From the NCBI GenBank assembly GCA_030407315.1, contig JALQPE010002008.1, positions 1 to 64,000 on the forward strand: DNA of 64,000 bases, in the 5' to 3' direction. The first letter of the stretch is position 1, and each line of letters starts with the position of its first letter. This DNA is from Asparagopsis taxiformis (taxonomy: Eukaryota > Rhodophyta > Florideophyceae > Bonnemaisoniales > Bonnemaisoniaceae). Both the position numbers and the translations under genes were made by a program. The notes beneath the pieces are model-generated. The model ran no database searches. It was not told the origin of the DNA and was given only the letters and a program-made list of their open reading frames with translations. Below are positions 11,710 through 24,471 of the stretch, one piece after another.

Positions 11710-12232
11710 TGTAAGAGTCCAGCAATGTCACACGTGTAAGAGGTTGGCAGGAACCCCTGACACGTGGAAACCTGGAGTCGGGCGCGACCGGGCCCCACAG
11801 GGCGACTTACAGTGCAAGCTTACATTTCTTACATGTAAGCTTACAGTTGAAATTTCATTGAAAAAACGAGGTTTCCGTCAGTTACTGTTGTATGTTACCT
11901 GTCATACGGGCGTATGGTTGTAAGTAACCATGTAAGTGGGGCGAAAGTGGCTGAAAAAGCCATGTAATCTTGTAAGTAACCGTGGCAGTCACATGACAGG
12001 TGTTGTAAGTGTATCATAACATGTAAGTAGCCTACTCAAGTGTCTCCTAGGTGGTGTAAGGTATATGGAAAGCTGTAAGTAGCCTCGTAGGAGTGGTTAC
12101 TGTAAGCTTCCCTTGTAGTTGGGAGCTTTGGTCTCTGTGGAATGTTATTATCTTATTGGTTGGTCGGGGTATGGTGTTGTAAGAACAGGAATCTAGTGTG
12201 TACCATGAGGTCTAGAGGACTGATCCCTTACA
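11710..12232 (-). repeat. 5' LTR of ZF element copy 2
   Basis: Same 523-bp sequence as 4929-5451, with one visible substitution near 12199. The right edge CTTACA at 12232 is well defined, because homology to copy 1 stops there and methyltransferase coding sequence starts. Confidence 0.75.
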
Positions 12233-12659
12233 GCGACGCTCTTCTGCTCTGCATGAACTCTGACCGTAGCACCGGTTGTGCTCCTTGTTCGCCACACCAT
12301 TTCATTCGAATCGATGGCGGGCATATCGATGGTGACGTTGCACCACGCCGGGTACGTGCCGTCCATGTATCCGTGGTTCCTATAGGCCACCATCTCGCTT
12401 CCGGTCTTGAACGGAACACCTCGCTTCCAGAAGTGGATAGCGACCTCTGCCATGTTCATGCGTTGGTACCTCTTCCGCCCCGGCATTTGATAGAGGTGCC
12501 AGGTAATCGGACAAACAACAGAGGTACCTCGTCAACGAAGAAAACTGAATTCCGAACGACGTCCTCCTCCTCCTCTCCTCCTCATCCGCACTTTCTTCGC
12601 CACTGTGCTGCGATGCTTCGGAGTCCGAATTCATGGACGTAACCTCTTCTTCATCCGAC
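12233..12659 (-). pseudogene. DNA methyltransferase, C-terminal part (between two insertions)
   Basis: With element A and one target duplication left out, the frame passes from 25164 into an acidic linker (GSDEEEVTSMNSDSEASQ) here. A different frame then encodes PGRKRYQRMNMAEVAIHFW...NEMVWRTR, ending ...VHAEQKSVA at 12233. The AEQKS block resembles the EQK motif preceding the SAM-binding motif in class-beta methyltransferases. The frame change near 12490-12540 may be a short intron or an indel. The SAM-binding motif (D-P-F-x-G-x-G) is not in the window, because the ZF element cuts in right after AEQKSVA. The gene is therefore broken twice and almost certainly dead here. Confidence 0.65.
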
Positions 12660-12664
12660 CCGTC
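12660..12664. other. target-site duplication, left of element A
   Basis: CCGTC immediately left of TGTCGTACC. It matches 25159-25163 exactly. Confidence 0.9.
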
Positions 12665-13349
12665 TGTCGTACCGCCTGGCGGTCCTCGCCGATCGAGGCG
12701 TGTGGCTTCCCTATTGGGTACCCACTTAAGGGATGTGCCAATCACAAGGCACCAGCCAACTGGCGTGTTTCCTATACTTGGGACAAGCTAAGGCTGACAA
12801 ATAACCCTATCCGGGCCCATCGGCCCCGGCCAAGACCCCACAAGGGGCAAATTTCTAACTTAAGCTAACCAGCTGTACATTACAATGTAAGCCTAACTGG
12901 CAATAACCTCGCGGGTAGGCGAGTGCCGTTAACTGGGCTCTGGTTGGTCAATAACTGGATATTTATTCCTAACCACTAACCCTAGCTTACAGTAGACTTA
13001 GTATAAAACCGCCACTGGAATAGCCAGTAGGCACGGTTTCTAGAGTAACGTAAACTCAAGTGGAATTACGACCCATTGGAACAGTGTTCGCATACCTATT
13101 GTTCAACCCCTCTCCGGGAAAACCTTAGGGTTAGCCAACAGCTCGACGGATTACGTCATCTTGCTCCATTAATACGCATCTCGCGTGAGCACCCCTTCGT
13201 CGCACAACCCCCTCCGGGTAACGACACCTTCTCTCTTACGAGACTACGCTGGGTACCTATAAGGTTCATCTGCTCTACCACTTCCTCTACCGAGGCTCGG
13301 GACACCTGTCGGGTGGTTTGCCGCTCTAGCGGATTTTCTACCTGCTACA
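12665..13349 (+). repeat. 5' LTR of element A
   Basis: 685 bp, TGTCGTACC to CTGCTACA, matching 24472-25158 except for a few substitutions and small indels near 13240-13255. It contains an AT-rich stretch (AGTATAAAACC near 12999), a plausible TATA box for the genomic RNA. Confidence 0.92.
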
Positions 13350-13370
13350 TTGGTCTCTCGACCTAGAACC
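13350..13370 (+). other. candidate primer-binding site of element A
   Basis: TGGTCTCTCGACC begins one base after the 5' LTR. A TGG directly after the LTR is typical of a tRNA-primed retrotransposon. The tRNA is not identified. Confidence 0.55.
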
Positions 13371-13426
13371 TTGTACCCTCGGGTAAGTCTCTTTGAGAGA
13401 AATTTTCCTTCACAATCATCTTCACG

Positions 13427-15351
13427 ATGCCTCGTAACCCTACAACGGGACCCTCTAGTGAGGACATAGCGCCTGCCAGCGACTTATCCGATTCGGATCT
13501 GATCGCCGAAGAAGGCGTGGTGATTCACACCCTGCAAGACCGGGCCGACCGAATCTTCAACGAACGGTTGGAAGAATTCAAGGCTGAATTCAGCACCGTC
13601 GTCGAGAAGACTGTTCAAGACCGCAGGGCGGAAATCGTAGACGCTACGGTCGAAACCGTCATGGAACTGGTCGAGCCAAAGCTGATGGCCGCCAGCCGAG
13701 AAGCCACCCAAGATCGGGACGCCGAGTTCCTAGCGGAAACCTGGAATCAGGTCAAAGCCGAATTCGCTAAACGCGTATCCCCTTTTGAAACTCGTCTGGA
13801 GGAGCTTTCGATTCACGGCTTTAATGCCAGTCCATTAGGACAACAGGAGCTTCCTGCTCGCCGCATCCGATCGGCTGATTTCCCTGACCCTACATCCCGT
13901 AGAGAGGAAGAAGAAGATCCCCGATTGGATCAAGTCGCAGAAGCAACCCGACATCTGTCCGACCGTGTCGACGCCCTCGCCGAATCACTATCCCAAACAG
14001 GGAATATCTCTCGCACGAGACAGCACACTCGTGCCACCGGATCTGCACCGGAAAACCCCTCGTGGGACGATGAAGAAGGACCTCTTGAGGAAGGCTTAGT
14101 GCCTTTGAAGGCCCGCGAACCTGCGTTCGACCTAGTGGTCTCCTATCGGTACTACCGACTCAAGAACAAGTCCCTAACGACCGACACCCCAATGGGGAAA
14201 ACAAGAAGCTTGTATAAGCTAACGGAGAAGATCCGTAATTTCAACGCGTCATTCACGCCGTTCGATGGTACGGAACCCATCGATATCCTCCGGTTCCTCG
14301 CGGAATTTCAAGATGCATGTGATTCATGCGGAGTCTCGGAGGGAGAAGCTACCAAGTTACTCAAGTATTTCCTAGAAGGAGAACCTCAAAGGTTTATCGC
14401 CGCCGAGGCGCGAAAGCGCAAGCTTCTCAACCACCTGCATCAGCAGATCACTTGGCCTCAAGCAGTTAACGCCCTTCTGGCTCGCTACGCGACGGACAAT
14501 GTCCTAGCGGACGCATATGACGCAGTAACGCGTATACGGCAAGGGCCGGATGAAGACGAAGCTGCATACGCAGACAGACTGCAGGACGCTGCACTCCTGT
14601 GTGCGAACGTCTTCTCGGAAAGAGACTTGGTCAACTACTACCTCAAGGGCCTACGCCCAGAGGTTAAACACACCGTCAAGGTGACTATAGGCCGCAGTGG
14701 CGGAGAAGATTTTCTTGCTGTCCGTAACCTTGCTAAAGGACTCGGGGACTCTCTACGAGCTTCGCTACCCGCAAAGCCGAAGGCTTACCCTACCGGGAAA
14801 TTGCCGAACGCAAACGCAAGGCGATGCTCGCCACCCTACCCGGGGAGCCGTCCGCAATACCGCGGACCCCACCGCCGACATTACCTTCCCCTACCGGGAA
14901 CCCAATGGGCGCGCCAATGCAGGCCCCTACCCTAACGGGAGAACATCTTAAACTCGCTGAGAGTATGATCCCCGAAGGGGCTGTTACTTGGAGATGCTCT
15001 GGCTGTCGCCAACCAGGGCACGTGTTGTACACTTGCCCTTACCTACCACCCTCAGTGGGAACTTACTTCGCCTTTGCGAACTACGCTTACCAGCAAGAAC
15101 CGGAGCAGGTTATGCGCCGCCAACAGCGCCAGTCCAATCGGTTCAACCGAAAAAGGGATTACCCTAAAGCCGTGCTCCAACGGTCAAACCCTCCAACACG
15201 CATGGTTGCGTTCGCCGATGACGAAAATCATCCCAAATTGGGCCCTCTGAGGCGAGACGTTTTAGAACGTAACGGATCTTCCGTAACGGCTCAAGACGTT
15301 GCCGACGCCTTGGAACCCTCCGACGACTCCGACACGTCGTCGGAAAACTAA
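13427..15351 (+). pseudogene. gag: gag, element A (one frameshift)
   Basis: Starts MPRNPTTGPSSED, 78 bp after the LTR. An acidic, probably helical N-terminal half (residues 20-210) is followed by a capsid-like region (FTPFDGTEPIDILRFLAEF... to about residue 430). After a one-base loss near 14797 (element B keeps the frame) comes a second segment with the zinc knuckle CSGCRQPGHVLYTC at about 14998-15039 and an acidic end. Gag stop and pol start overlap as TAATG at 15349-15353. Without the frameshift it would be about 640 residues, long for a Gypsy Gag because of the N-terminal extension. Confidence 0.85.
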
Positions 15352-18300
15352 TGACGGGGAGTGAGGTGTCGCACTCCCGTCAGGAGGTGGAGCGATTACG
15401 CTACTCGGTGGACATCTCACCACAACCACCTCCGCAGGAAAAGGCTGCAACTCCCTCTAGGGACCAAAGTCTTTCCCAGACACCAACCCCTTCGGGTTCC
15501 CCCACAGGGACTCGAACCTCAAGGCCGAAAGCCTCATGCCTGCTTAAGGCCGCCCATTACGTAGTAATGGGTTCCATCGGACTCGATCCGTCAATTCTCA
15601 CGCCTATGCGTATGGTAATGGACACCGGGTCCGGACCATCGGTCATCCATGAAAGGAGCTTACCCACAATTGGGAACAATTCCAAGTCCCTACGGGGAAG
15701 TTCCGCAACTGGCCGATGCTAACGGCAATCCTCTTCGGATAAAAGGCAAGATAATACTGTCCTTACAGTTAGGCCACAAGTCCTTTGAGGAAGAATTCTT
15801 CGTCGCGCCTAAGTTGGCCGTACCCCTCATCTTGGGAACTGGGGCAATGAATACCCACGTAGACGCAATTAGGTGCCGGGCCCAACGAATTGATATTCAC
15901 GACGGCGGGTCGATAGCTATCCTAGTGATGTCGCCTACGCGTAAAACATCCCCCACCCTTTCGTGCTACGTGGATGCCGCGCGACCCTCTAATGGGATTA
16001 ACTTAGACCGCCAGCCTCATGGCATTCGATTGTCACAAAGTGTGAATATTCCTCCGCGGAGCCAAGTGACAACTACTGTTGTATGCGCCGGTGGCGGCTT
16101 GAGTATACTCTCACCGAGAGATCGGATCCTTCACCGACATCGTGTCTCTATCCCGAATGGGGTTGCGGAAGTCATCCCGCGACAGGAATTCCTGACTATA
16201 TTAACTAACTTCGGTACATCCGACAAGTACCTCCCAAAAGGGACAATTATAGGCTATGCCCTTCGGGCACCCGAACGGCCAATGCGCCCCACGGCTCTCA
16301 GCCGCTCTAACCCTTCCTCCCAAGAGGCCTCCACTATGGTGACTACTCTCTCCATCAGGAGCAAGAGGCCGAGGCCACACCACCATCAAGTTGGAAGCAA
16401 GAAGTCTCTCTAGACCACCTTGGTCAAATCCCGTTGAGGGAACGCATCCTTAGCATGCTATCTCGACACGAGTCTATGTGGGATGGATCCCTAGGGGACA
16501 TCCGCGCTACGGAACACCGAATCGATATTATCGAAGGAAGTAAGCCTCGACGGCAACAACCCTACCGGATGGGACCCGCTCGTCGAGAGATTGCCCGTAA
16601 GGAAATAACCAGCATGCTGGAAAAGGGAGTGATCGAACCGTCGACCTCAGAATGGGCTAGCCCAGTGGTACTTGTCCCGAAAAAGGATGGAAATTACGCT
16701 TTTGCGTCGACTATAGGGGTCTTAACGACATCACAGTCAATGATGTGTACCCCCTTCCACGAATGGATGATTGTATTGACTCCCTCGGAGATGCTCAGGT
16801 ATTCACCACATTGGATTGTAACTCTGGTTACTGGCAGATCCCTGTTGCACAGGACGACCGTGACAAAACGGCATTCACCTCCCACTTGCGGACATATCGC
16901 TTTAAGCGTTTGCCTTTTGGCTTGAAGAATGCACCGGCAACGTTTCAGCGTGCCATCGACATTATTCTTAGCAGCGTTCGCTGGCAGACCTGTCTGATTT
17001 ACTTAGACGATGTGATCGTATTCTCTCGGGACGAGGCCGAACATCTCCACCATGTGGACCAAGTACTCTCCCTCTTACGGGAAGCAGGTGTCACCCTGAA
17101 GTTGACAAAGTGTCATTTCTTCGAGAAGAAGGTTGACTACCTGGGACATGTCGTGATGCCAGGAAAGCTAGCTGTTGCACAGAACGCCACTTCGGCTATC
17201 GCTGACGCGATCTTTCCGCAAACGCCTACGCAAATGCGATCCTTCCTCGGAAGCTGTGGCGTCTTTCGACGATTCATCAAAGGGTATGCCGCAATTGCGC
17301 ACCCCTTGAACGAAATGCTGACCAAAGACAGCCTCCCTAAATTCGGGAAAGAACCTCCTACCGAGGACCAACGACGCGCGTTCAACGCTCTCAAGGAGGT
17401 CATGACCAAGCCGCCGATACTGGCTCTACCCAAGTTGGGTCAACCCTACACCGTGGATACGGACGCTTCCGCGTACCAAATAGGATGTGCTCTGCTTCAG
17501 CAGCAAGGGGAAGAGAATGATCTCAAGCCAATTGGCTATTGGTCGCGCACGCTGACTAAACCTGAAAGAGGTTACTCCCCTACGGAGCGAGAATGCTTAG
17601 CCGTTGTATGGGCTGTCACTATCCTACGTCCATACTTGGAACAAACAAAGTTTGTCGTCCGAACGGACCATAACGCGCTGCGTTGGCTCATGAACATCAA
17701 CGACCCTTCAGGGAGACTATGCCGCTGGCGCCTCCGACTTGCGGAATTCGATTATCAAATCATCTACCGTCCCGGTCGGGTTCACCAACTACCTGACGCC
17801 CTTTCGCGTGTTGAAACTAACGGCGAGACGCCTGTCATCATTGATGATGAAATACCAACTCTGTTGGCCACACATGCACCGCAAGGTGAAACATCCTTTG
17901 ATGACGACACAGATGCATGGTTCTACGACCTTTCTCTAGCAAGAGACCACGCCGAGGAGGCGCCTAATCGCAACGGTACCCCCGTCTTCACAACTCATCC
18001 GCAAACGGAAAACTACAGCCCGATAACTCGCAAGGAGTGGCTCGAAGAGCAACGAACAGACGACTTCTGTCAACAGGCTCTAGCCTCTCAGAAGTCTGAC
18101 TCGCTCTTCTTCGAAGATGAAGACGGTGTCCTTTGTAGGAAGTCCAAATTGGACGGGTCATCCCAGATTGTGGTACCCAAAGCCTTACGGCAACGTCTAT
18201 TGACGATGTGCCACCACGGCATCTTGGCAGGACATCCTGGTCAGAACCGCATGTACGACACGATGCGTCTATCTTATTATTGGCCTGCAATGGCTGCGGA

Positions 18301-20380
18301 CATAACCGGAACGGTTGAACGCTGTTCAGCGTGCGCGAGAAACCGATTACGGTTGCGCAAACATGCGAGTACCCTCCAGCTGTTCCCAGCTACCACACCG
18401 TTGGATGACGTTGCAATTGACCTGCTCGGTCCTCTACCTCGTACCAAGAAGGGTAACGTGCACCTACTGGTGATATCGTGTCGCTTTACCAAGCTAACCC
18501 AAGTGGTTCCGCTGCGAAGCATCACGGCTTACCATGTGGCTGTAGCCTTTTGTACACATTGGGTGTTTAAGTACGGTCCCCCACGGACATTATTATCCGA
18601 TAACGGTCCGCAATTTGCGTCGAAGTTCTTCCAGGCTGTCTGCCTCCAGTTAGGAACGAAGAACGTCTTCACGACGGCTTACCATCCCCAGACAAATGGG
18701 CAAGTCGAACGGTATAACCGTACTCTGTTGAGCATGCTACGTAATTACGTCAATGATAACCAGGATGACTGGGATGTCTACGCATCAGCGTTAACCTATG
18801 CGTACAATACGCACGTGCATCGCACAACGGGAACTACACCCTTCGACCTCATCCTAAGCCGACCTCCACCGCCATATGCGACACACCATTCGGTGAAAAG
18901 GAGGGCAACGCCGGACGCGTTCACGAAGCAAGACTTCTTACGCCGTATTACGGACACCATCGAGCTGGCAGGTAAACGCCTCCACAGCGCGCAAGCACGC
19001 TACAAGCGTAACTTCGACCGGTCGATCCGGAAGTCTAAACGACTCATCACGACTGATGATTATGTCTACCTGGATAACCCAGAAGTCCGTGAACGGAACA
19101 AGCTAACGCCAGTAGCTCAAGGTCCCTACAGGGTTATCCGTGCAGGACGGCGAACGGTTTACATCGACCGCGATGGTATCACCGAAAAGGTTAGTCTCGA
19201 TAGAGTCGCGCTCGCCCCGCGTCCAACCGAGGAACCCACCTTGCCACCGAGGCCACATTCCGCCAACGCACAAGCATCACCATCAGGTGCAGACGCCCTC
19301 GCGCCGAGTACGCAAACACAACAACCACAGGGCAACGGCCAACAACACGCACAAAGCGAGTCACTTCCGCCAACTCCTACTCAGGAACTTCCCACCACGG
19401 GTCATCCACCGCTTTCGCAGCAACCTACAATTAGGACAAACGAAGAAGATAGTGGTTTGGGACAAACCACCCTTCAGGAGGGGGCCCCAGACGCTATGCG
19501 CGTAAGCAAAAATTTTGCAACTCCCTCTAGGGATGAACCTAGTAGCCGTACCCCTTTCGGTAACTCACCCACAATTGGGAGCGACGCACACGACCCAAGT
19601 CGTTCACCCATGCACCAGGTGCCAACCGACCGCGACCGCACACAATTGCGAAGAAATCTACGAAGTAGAGAAGCACGCGCTGCCCAGGCAGATGCGGACC
19701 AAAGTCGCAACCCTGATAGGGCTCACCCATCGCACAAGCGAACAACTCGCAAGAGTGGGGCACGCACTGACGCCACAGACTCAGCCCAAAGGCATCCAAC
19801 TCGCGGAAACGCGAACAAGCGACGCTTAAGCGATGCACGTCCACAGACGCCGACCCCTCCTCAACGAGAGGCAACCCCTTTAGCGGGAACGAAACCGCGC
19901 ACCGCGAACCTAACAAGACAAGCACCCACCCGGATGGCAAACCCCAAACAGGGTCGAAACACTCGCTCAAAGGCGACGGCGAACCCCATAGGGTCATGGG
20001 AAACCACTCCCAATGGAGAAGAAGAAAAAGCGCCACCGGGCACCCGACCGAACTCGGAAAAAGCATCACTCCCTGAAGGGACGAAGGAAACCCCAGAGGG
20101 AAGTGGCGACGCCGAACGCGCAACCTCGGATGAGGAGTATCCTATCGATGACCTCATCGACTACGTCACTGACGACGATGGGGAACAATGGTTCCTTGTG
20201 AAGTGGTATGGCTACCGCAAGCCAACATGGACGCAACGAGCGAATGTTCCCCCCGAATGGGCATCACGGTACTTCCGTCGTACGCAACACCGTAAGGGTG
20301 ACAGGCCACCGCGCCGAACACGCACGCGCACACCCAGAAGTGGGAAGAAGTTGCATAACCCCTCAGGGACGAGAACCTAA
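15351..20380 (+). pseudogene. pol: pol, element A (multiple frameshifts)
   Basis: Starts at the ATG overlapping the gag stop. Order: protease (VMDTGSG near 15620), RT (KKDG near 16680; YLDDVIVFS near 17000), RNase H (DTDASAYQIG, TDHNALRW), integrase zinc finger (H-H-C-C, ending CSACARNR near 18340), DDE core (LLSDNGPQF, YHPQTNGQVERYNR), a Pro/Gln/Thr-rich linker of about 300 residues, and a terminal chromodomain (EQWFLVKWYGYRKPTW). Frame breaks relative to element C lie near 15662, 16350 (two extra bases) and 16688. From 16745 the frame is open for 1211 codons to 20380. The stop lies 278 bp from the convergent antisense ORF. Confidence 0.92.
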
Positions 20381-20657
20381 CAAGGCATCCACCGGGTGGA
20401 GCTACCGAGCCTCGGAAGGTCAACCCAGAAAGGGCGCACTTTATCACCGCCAACCGGAGCCAGTGTGGAAATTAAGATTTTTTTTCGGAAATGAAATTTG
20501 GCCAATAGGGGTTCAACAAACAAGTTCACACGTCATCGTGATGATGTATCTTTAATGTACCTCAAAGGTGCCTCAGGACTACCTGATGAACAAAGGCGCA
20601 ACGCAAAAGCGTGTTCAAACTACCCTTAGAGGTTTGTGCGGAGGCAATTGCCTGTCC

Positions 20658-23600
20658 CTAGCGACGATAATGGCTCGAAGGCCGAGGCCGCTGGGATGCG
20701 GAGGGTGCCGTAGGGGCAAATGCACGCACGTTCGTCGATGGACGAGGATGACGGGGTGGAACCCTAGCGAAGGTGGGATTGCGACGCAAGCCGCGCTGCG
20801 GAATAGCACCGCTACCCCGACGACGGGCAGGCACAGGGCCATGTGAAGGCGCGACCGCAGGTGCGGGTAACCCAACTCCAGGGACGGACGCGGAACGCGG
20901 AGAAACATCTGGCGACTCAGGCGACCCTAGACGGGCATCCAATTGCGCAAGCAAAGAAGTACGAGCAGCAGCAGCACCCTCAGGGGAACGAAGCCGAGTA
21001 CGCACATTGCGGTCGGGAATACCCTCATCGGGAGACCTAGCACGACGACGTGAATAACCAGGCTGAGCCGCCTCTTCTTCACCCTCCCCGGGAATAACGC
21101 GCGAGGCTGAAGCCGCTTGCTCCAGCAAACGCCTGGCGTCACCTAACTCGCCCTCCAGTTCCCCAATCCGGGTACGCAATTCTGCGGCTTCAAGGCGTGC
21201 AGCCTCTATCTCCTTATCTGCCACGCGGCGTCGTTCTCGCTCTTCGCGAAGGCGCTCCCGGGCGGCATTACGCTGCTCGCGTCCGTGCTTGTAGCGACTA
21301 GCCAACGTGACACACGTAAGCGCAAGCGTGTCCAACGCAGAATCCACGAGGAAACGCCCATTGGCCGAGACGAAAACGGAAGCGACCGTACCATCCCCGA
21401 TCTCATTGGCCAACCGCCGCACCTCTGGGAGTGACATCAACTCCCGACCGGATAATTCCCCACGTAGGATGTTCACAGCGGAAGGCTGACGCGGAGTACC
21501 GTCATCACCGGTTACGGATGGCTCAGAGCCTTTGTCGGACGTTAGAAACGCCTCCATGGCAGGACCCATCTGGGATGACGGAGCAGCCACAGGCTGAGGG
21601 GCTGACGCGGTAGGCGTGGTATCCATGGGGATCGAACCTTCATACAAGTCATCAGAACCACTGGGTGGTAAGGGAGCAACAGGAGCAAAGCTCCGTCCTG
21701 CATAAGGAGAGCGACCGCTCGGGCCTCCCATCTCGGAATTCCACCACGGACGCGGCACAAACGCTTCGCCAATAGGCTGATACTTGTACGACTCAGGATC
21801 ACCGTCAGAATAATGGCCAGGCTCCAAGCCGTAATAACCGTCTTCGGTGAATTCACCATCCCTACGATAGGGAGGCAGCTCTGCGGTCGAACCTTCTCGG
21901 TGGTTTAAAACGTTGATACGTAACGCCCTTATCGGCAGGTCCACCGTCGTATAGACAACCACCTTCTCCGGTGCCACTCCTGTGATGTTGGTACTGACCA
22001 TCTCTTGAGGATAATCATCACCCCCAAGGGCTACCTTCAACAGGCGACGCACTACTGTGCCAGGTAACTTCCTGCTATGGGGAACCACGTCCGACAGCGG
22101 CACCTCCGCGAGACCGTACCAGGTACGACTTACTCTGTTGACGAGTTCCTCAGCCATCACCGGCACGAAGCCCCGCGTTTCGACGATACGAGCCAACTCG
22201 ATTCCTATTAGGATATCCCTCTCCAACTCGAGGTACGACCGGAGTCTATTCAACCGCCATGCGGGCGCTTCGCGAAGAGCGGAATGGTGGAAATACACCA
22301 ACGACGGAGGGTCGGCGATAGGCAAGCACATCGGCGGAGCCAACTGCCCTTCCCAAATGGGATCATCCCATAACGGGTCTAACGCTTCCCTCGATACCCT
22401 CATGGGTCTAGTGACCGGCTCAACAGAGCTACCATTACGGTGCGCGAATACGCGATAGTCATTCGCCGTCACTTGACGCCCCATCATTCGGGAAGTCACC
22501 CTAGCGTGAAGTCGCATATGATGCTCATAGTTACCCGTATCGGGACGAGGGGGATACGCAAACCAGCGGGACCGAATCATCGGCATGTCCTCTACGGTAC
22601 CTTGGTACGATTCCTCTTGGAACAAGCGGCGGTTCATACGTTCGACGTAAAGAGCATCCCCGGGATGAAGGAGAAAAGTCCTGTCGCTACAAAGCGTATG
22701 AGGAACACGGAAGTGACGCATCGGGCGACTCGAAGGGAGACGGGCATACGCCGACCAACATTCATTTTGCACCTGGTGGCTTTGACCCCGGAGGGAACTC
22801 ATCAAGAGCATATCGCGACGTAATTCGCTTCGCGGGCGGTCGGTAAAATCCCTACGAGGGAGTCGCGCGAATGGGTAGTGTTCCCAGGGAGCAGCCAGCT
22901 CACGCCTAAACGGCAATGCTTGTGAATCAAACACCATGAGCTCGTCAGCATTAGCTGGATAAAATTCCCCCGAGGAACGCCAATTGGCAGTTGGCTTAGG
23001 CGCCCGAGGAGGGGTATCATGCGATGGAACCGCCGGCGCTGGCGCGGACGCAACAGCGTAAGGATCAACTAGGGCGGTGCCCGATGGCCTCACGCCTGCT
23101 GATGCATTAACGGGAACAGGACCAGCCCCACTCCGGGTAACTTTGCCAGAAGAGGCGTACGGGTCTACAGCCGACTCGACAAGCTGAGCATTAGCTCTTT
23201 CGGCCTCTGCCCTTTCGGCTTCTGCCTTTTCGGCTTCCGCACGAGCGGCTTCGCGACGCAACTCTTCTTCCCTACGCTTACGAGCGTCCGCCAAAATCTG
23301 CTGATTGCGGCGACCATAGTCCTCGTAAGGATTCGCAGAAGCGTCACGACCAGAAGAGGTACGAACCGCAGGAGCGGAGGGACGAGCCAACGACGGCCGG
23401 GAGCTTGGCGAAGGCCTAACATTCGACTGCCTCAATGGCTTGGGCGTAGCGCCCCCTCGGCAATAACTTCAACGACCTCTTCGGCAGCAGCCGACATAGC
23501 TCCTTTTGGAGACGGCCTGGTGGCCTTAACGGGTTCGCCTTCACGCGATGGCGGATTGGCCGATAACGGCTTGGCAGTGGCCACGGGTGTGGACGGCTTC

Positions 23601-23971
23601 GGGGAAGCAGGGGATTCGGTTGGACCGACGTTGCCACCTTGTGCACTTGCCCTAGCGGGAGGAACCGACTTCTCGGAGCGCGAAGGAGTCCCGACGACTT
23701 TGCCGGAAGGCGAGGCTGTCTCAGCCGAAGCCTTGGCGGCAGTCGAACGAGTTCGCGTTTGCGATGAAGCCGCGGAGGCGATCGGCGCGCTTGTCGCGGG
23801 AGGCGAAGAGGACTTGGCCGGCGTTGGCGTGGCCCCGGTGCGGGAAGAGGACGCCTGGTGGCGAGTGGTTGGGCGGCGAACGCTTGAACGCGTGGTTGGA
23901 CGGTTGGGTGAACCCATATTGTCCCCTTCCTCTTCGGAGGATTCGAATTGAATCGCAGCGCGAGGGGGCAT
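20658..23971 (-). pseudogene. antisense accessory ORF, element A (one frameshift)
   Basis: Runs opposite to gag-pol, from MPPRAAIQFESSEEEGD at 23971 to 20658, with a single frame break near 23440. The N-terminal ~250 residues are Ser/Pro/Thr/Ala-rich with a charged helical patch (KRREEELRREAARAEAEKAE). A conserved, probably globular centre of about 400 residues is rich in Trp, Arg and Tyr (WEHYPFARLPRRDFTDRP, RSRWFAYPPRPDT). Then come the block ILRGELSGREL, a coiled coil (EIEAARLEAAELRTRIGELE) and a basic C-terminus. The protein matches the intact homologue in element C closely. I recognise no known domain. The gene sits 500 bp from the 3' LTR, which may supply an antisense promoter (inference). 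Confidence 0.8.
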
Positions 23972-24471
23972 CTTAAAAAGCCAGTAGAGGCGAGGAAGGA
24001 CGTTGCTAAAAACCCTGAAGCGGGATAGACAAAATGGCCTATTGGCTTAAATCTCCAAGAGGGAGCCGCGGTACGCAACCCTGAATGGGATTCGCAAGGC
24101 GATTGGCCGGGAGATGAATTCAAAGCCTCGAGTTGGCACCGCTCACGCGATCGCGCGGTAAACTATCTTGCAGATGGATGCAAAACCCTTTGAGGGATGA
24201 CGGAAGGGACACGAACTCTCGTACACTGTGGACACCGAAGGGGTGAGTACGCTCTTTCGCGTGGGATCGATAAGAAACCTGCAACAGGTGTTGATTCCAA
24301 TGGGAAACGGTCGGTGGACCGCCGGAAGAGTCGGATGGACTGAACGAATTTATCGAACACGCGCCGCGCGCGGGAAATTTTGAATTGCACAATGCAACGG
24401 CCACAGCCAAAAATTGTAATTTTTATTTGATCAAATTTTGTCGGGACGACAAATCTCTCAGGAGGGGGCCG
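23972..24471. other. leader of antisense ORF plus polypurine tract, element A
   Basis: No ORF supported. This 500-bp stretch separates the antisense ORF start from the 3' LTR and would be its promoter or 5' UTR. GGAGGGGGCCG just before 24472 is the probable polypurine tract for plus-strand priming. Element C has the matching stretch at 54780-55279. Confidence 0.6.

Larger units (their letters stand above)
4929..12232 (-). mobile_element. ZF-type Ty3/Gypsy element, copy 2 (complete, LTR to LTR)
   Basis: Complete unit on the minus strand: 5' LTR 11710-12232, C2H2 zinc-finger ORF, gag, pol (protease, RT, RNase H, integrase, chromodomain), small 3' ORF, polypurine stretch, 3' LTR 4929-5451. LTR termini are TGTAAG...CTTACA. 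The right end sits inside the methyltransferase gene, which resumes at 12233 with GCGAC, the likely target duplication. Its partner would lie left of the array, outside the window. Near-identical LTRs indicate a recent arrival, yet pol carries a stop and frameshifts. The chromodomain places it among the chromoviruses. Confidence 0.85.
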
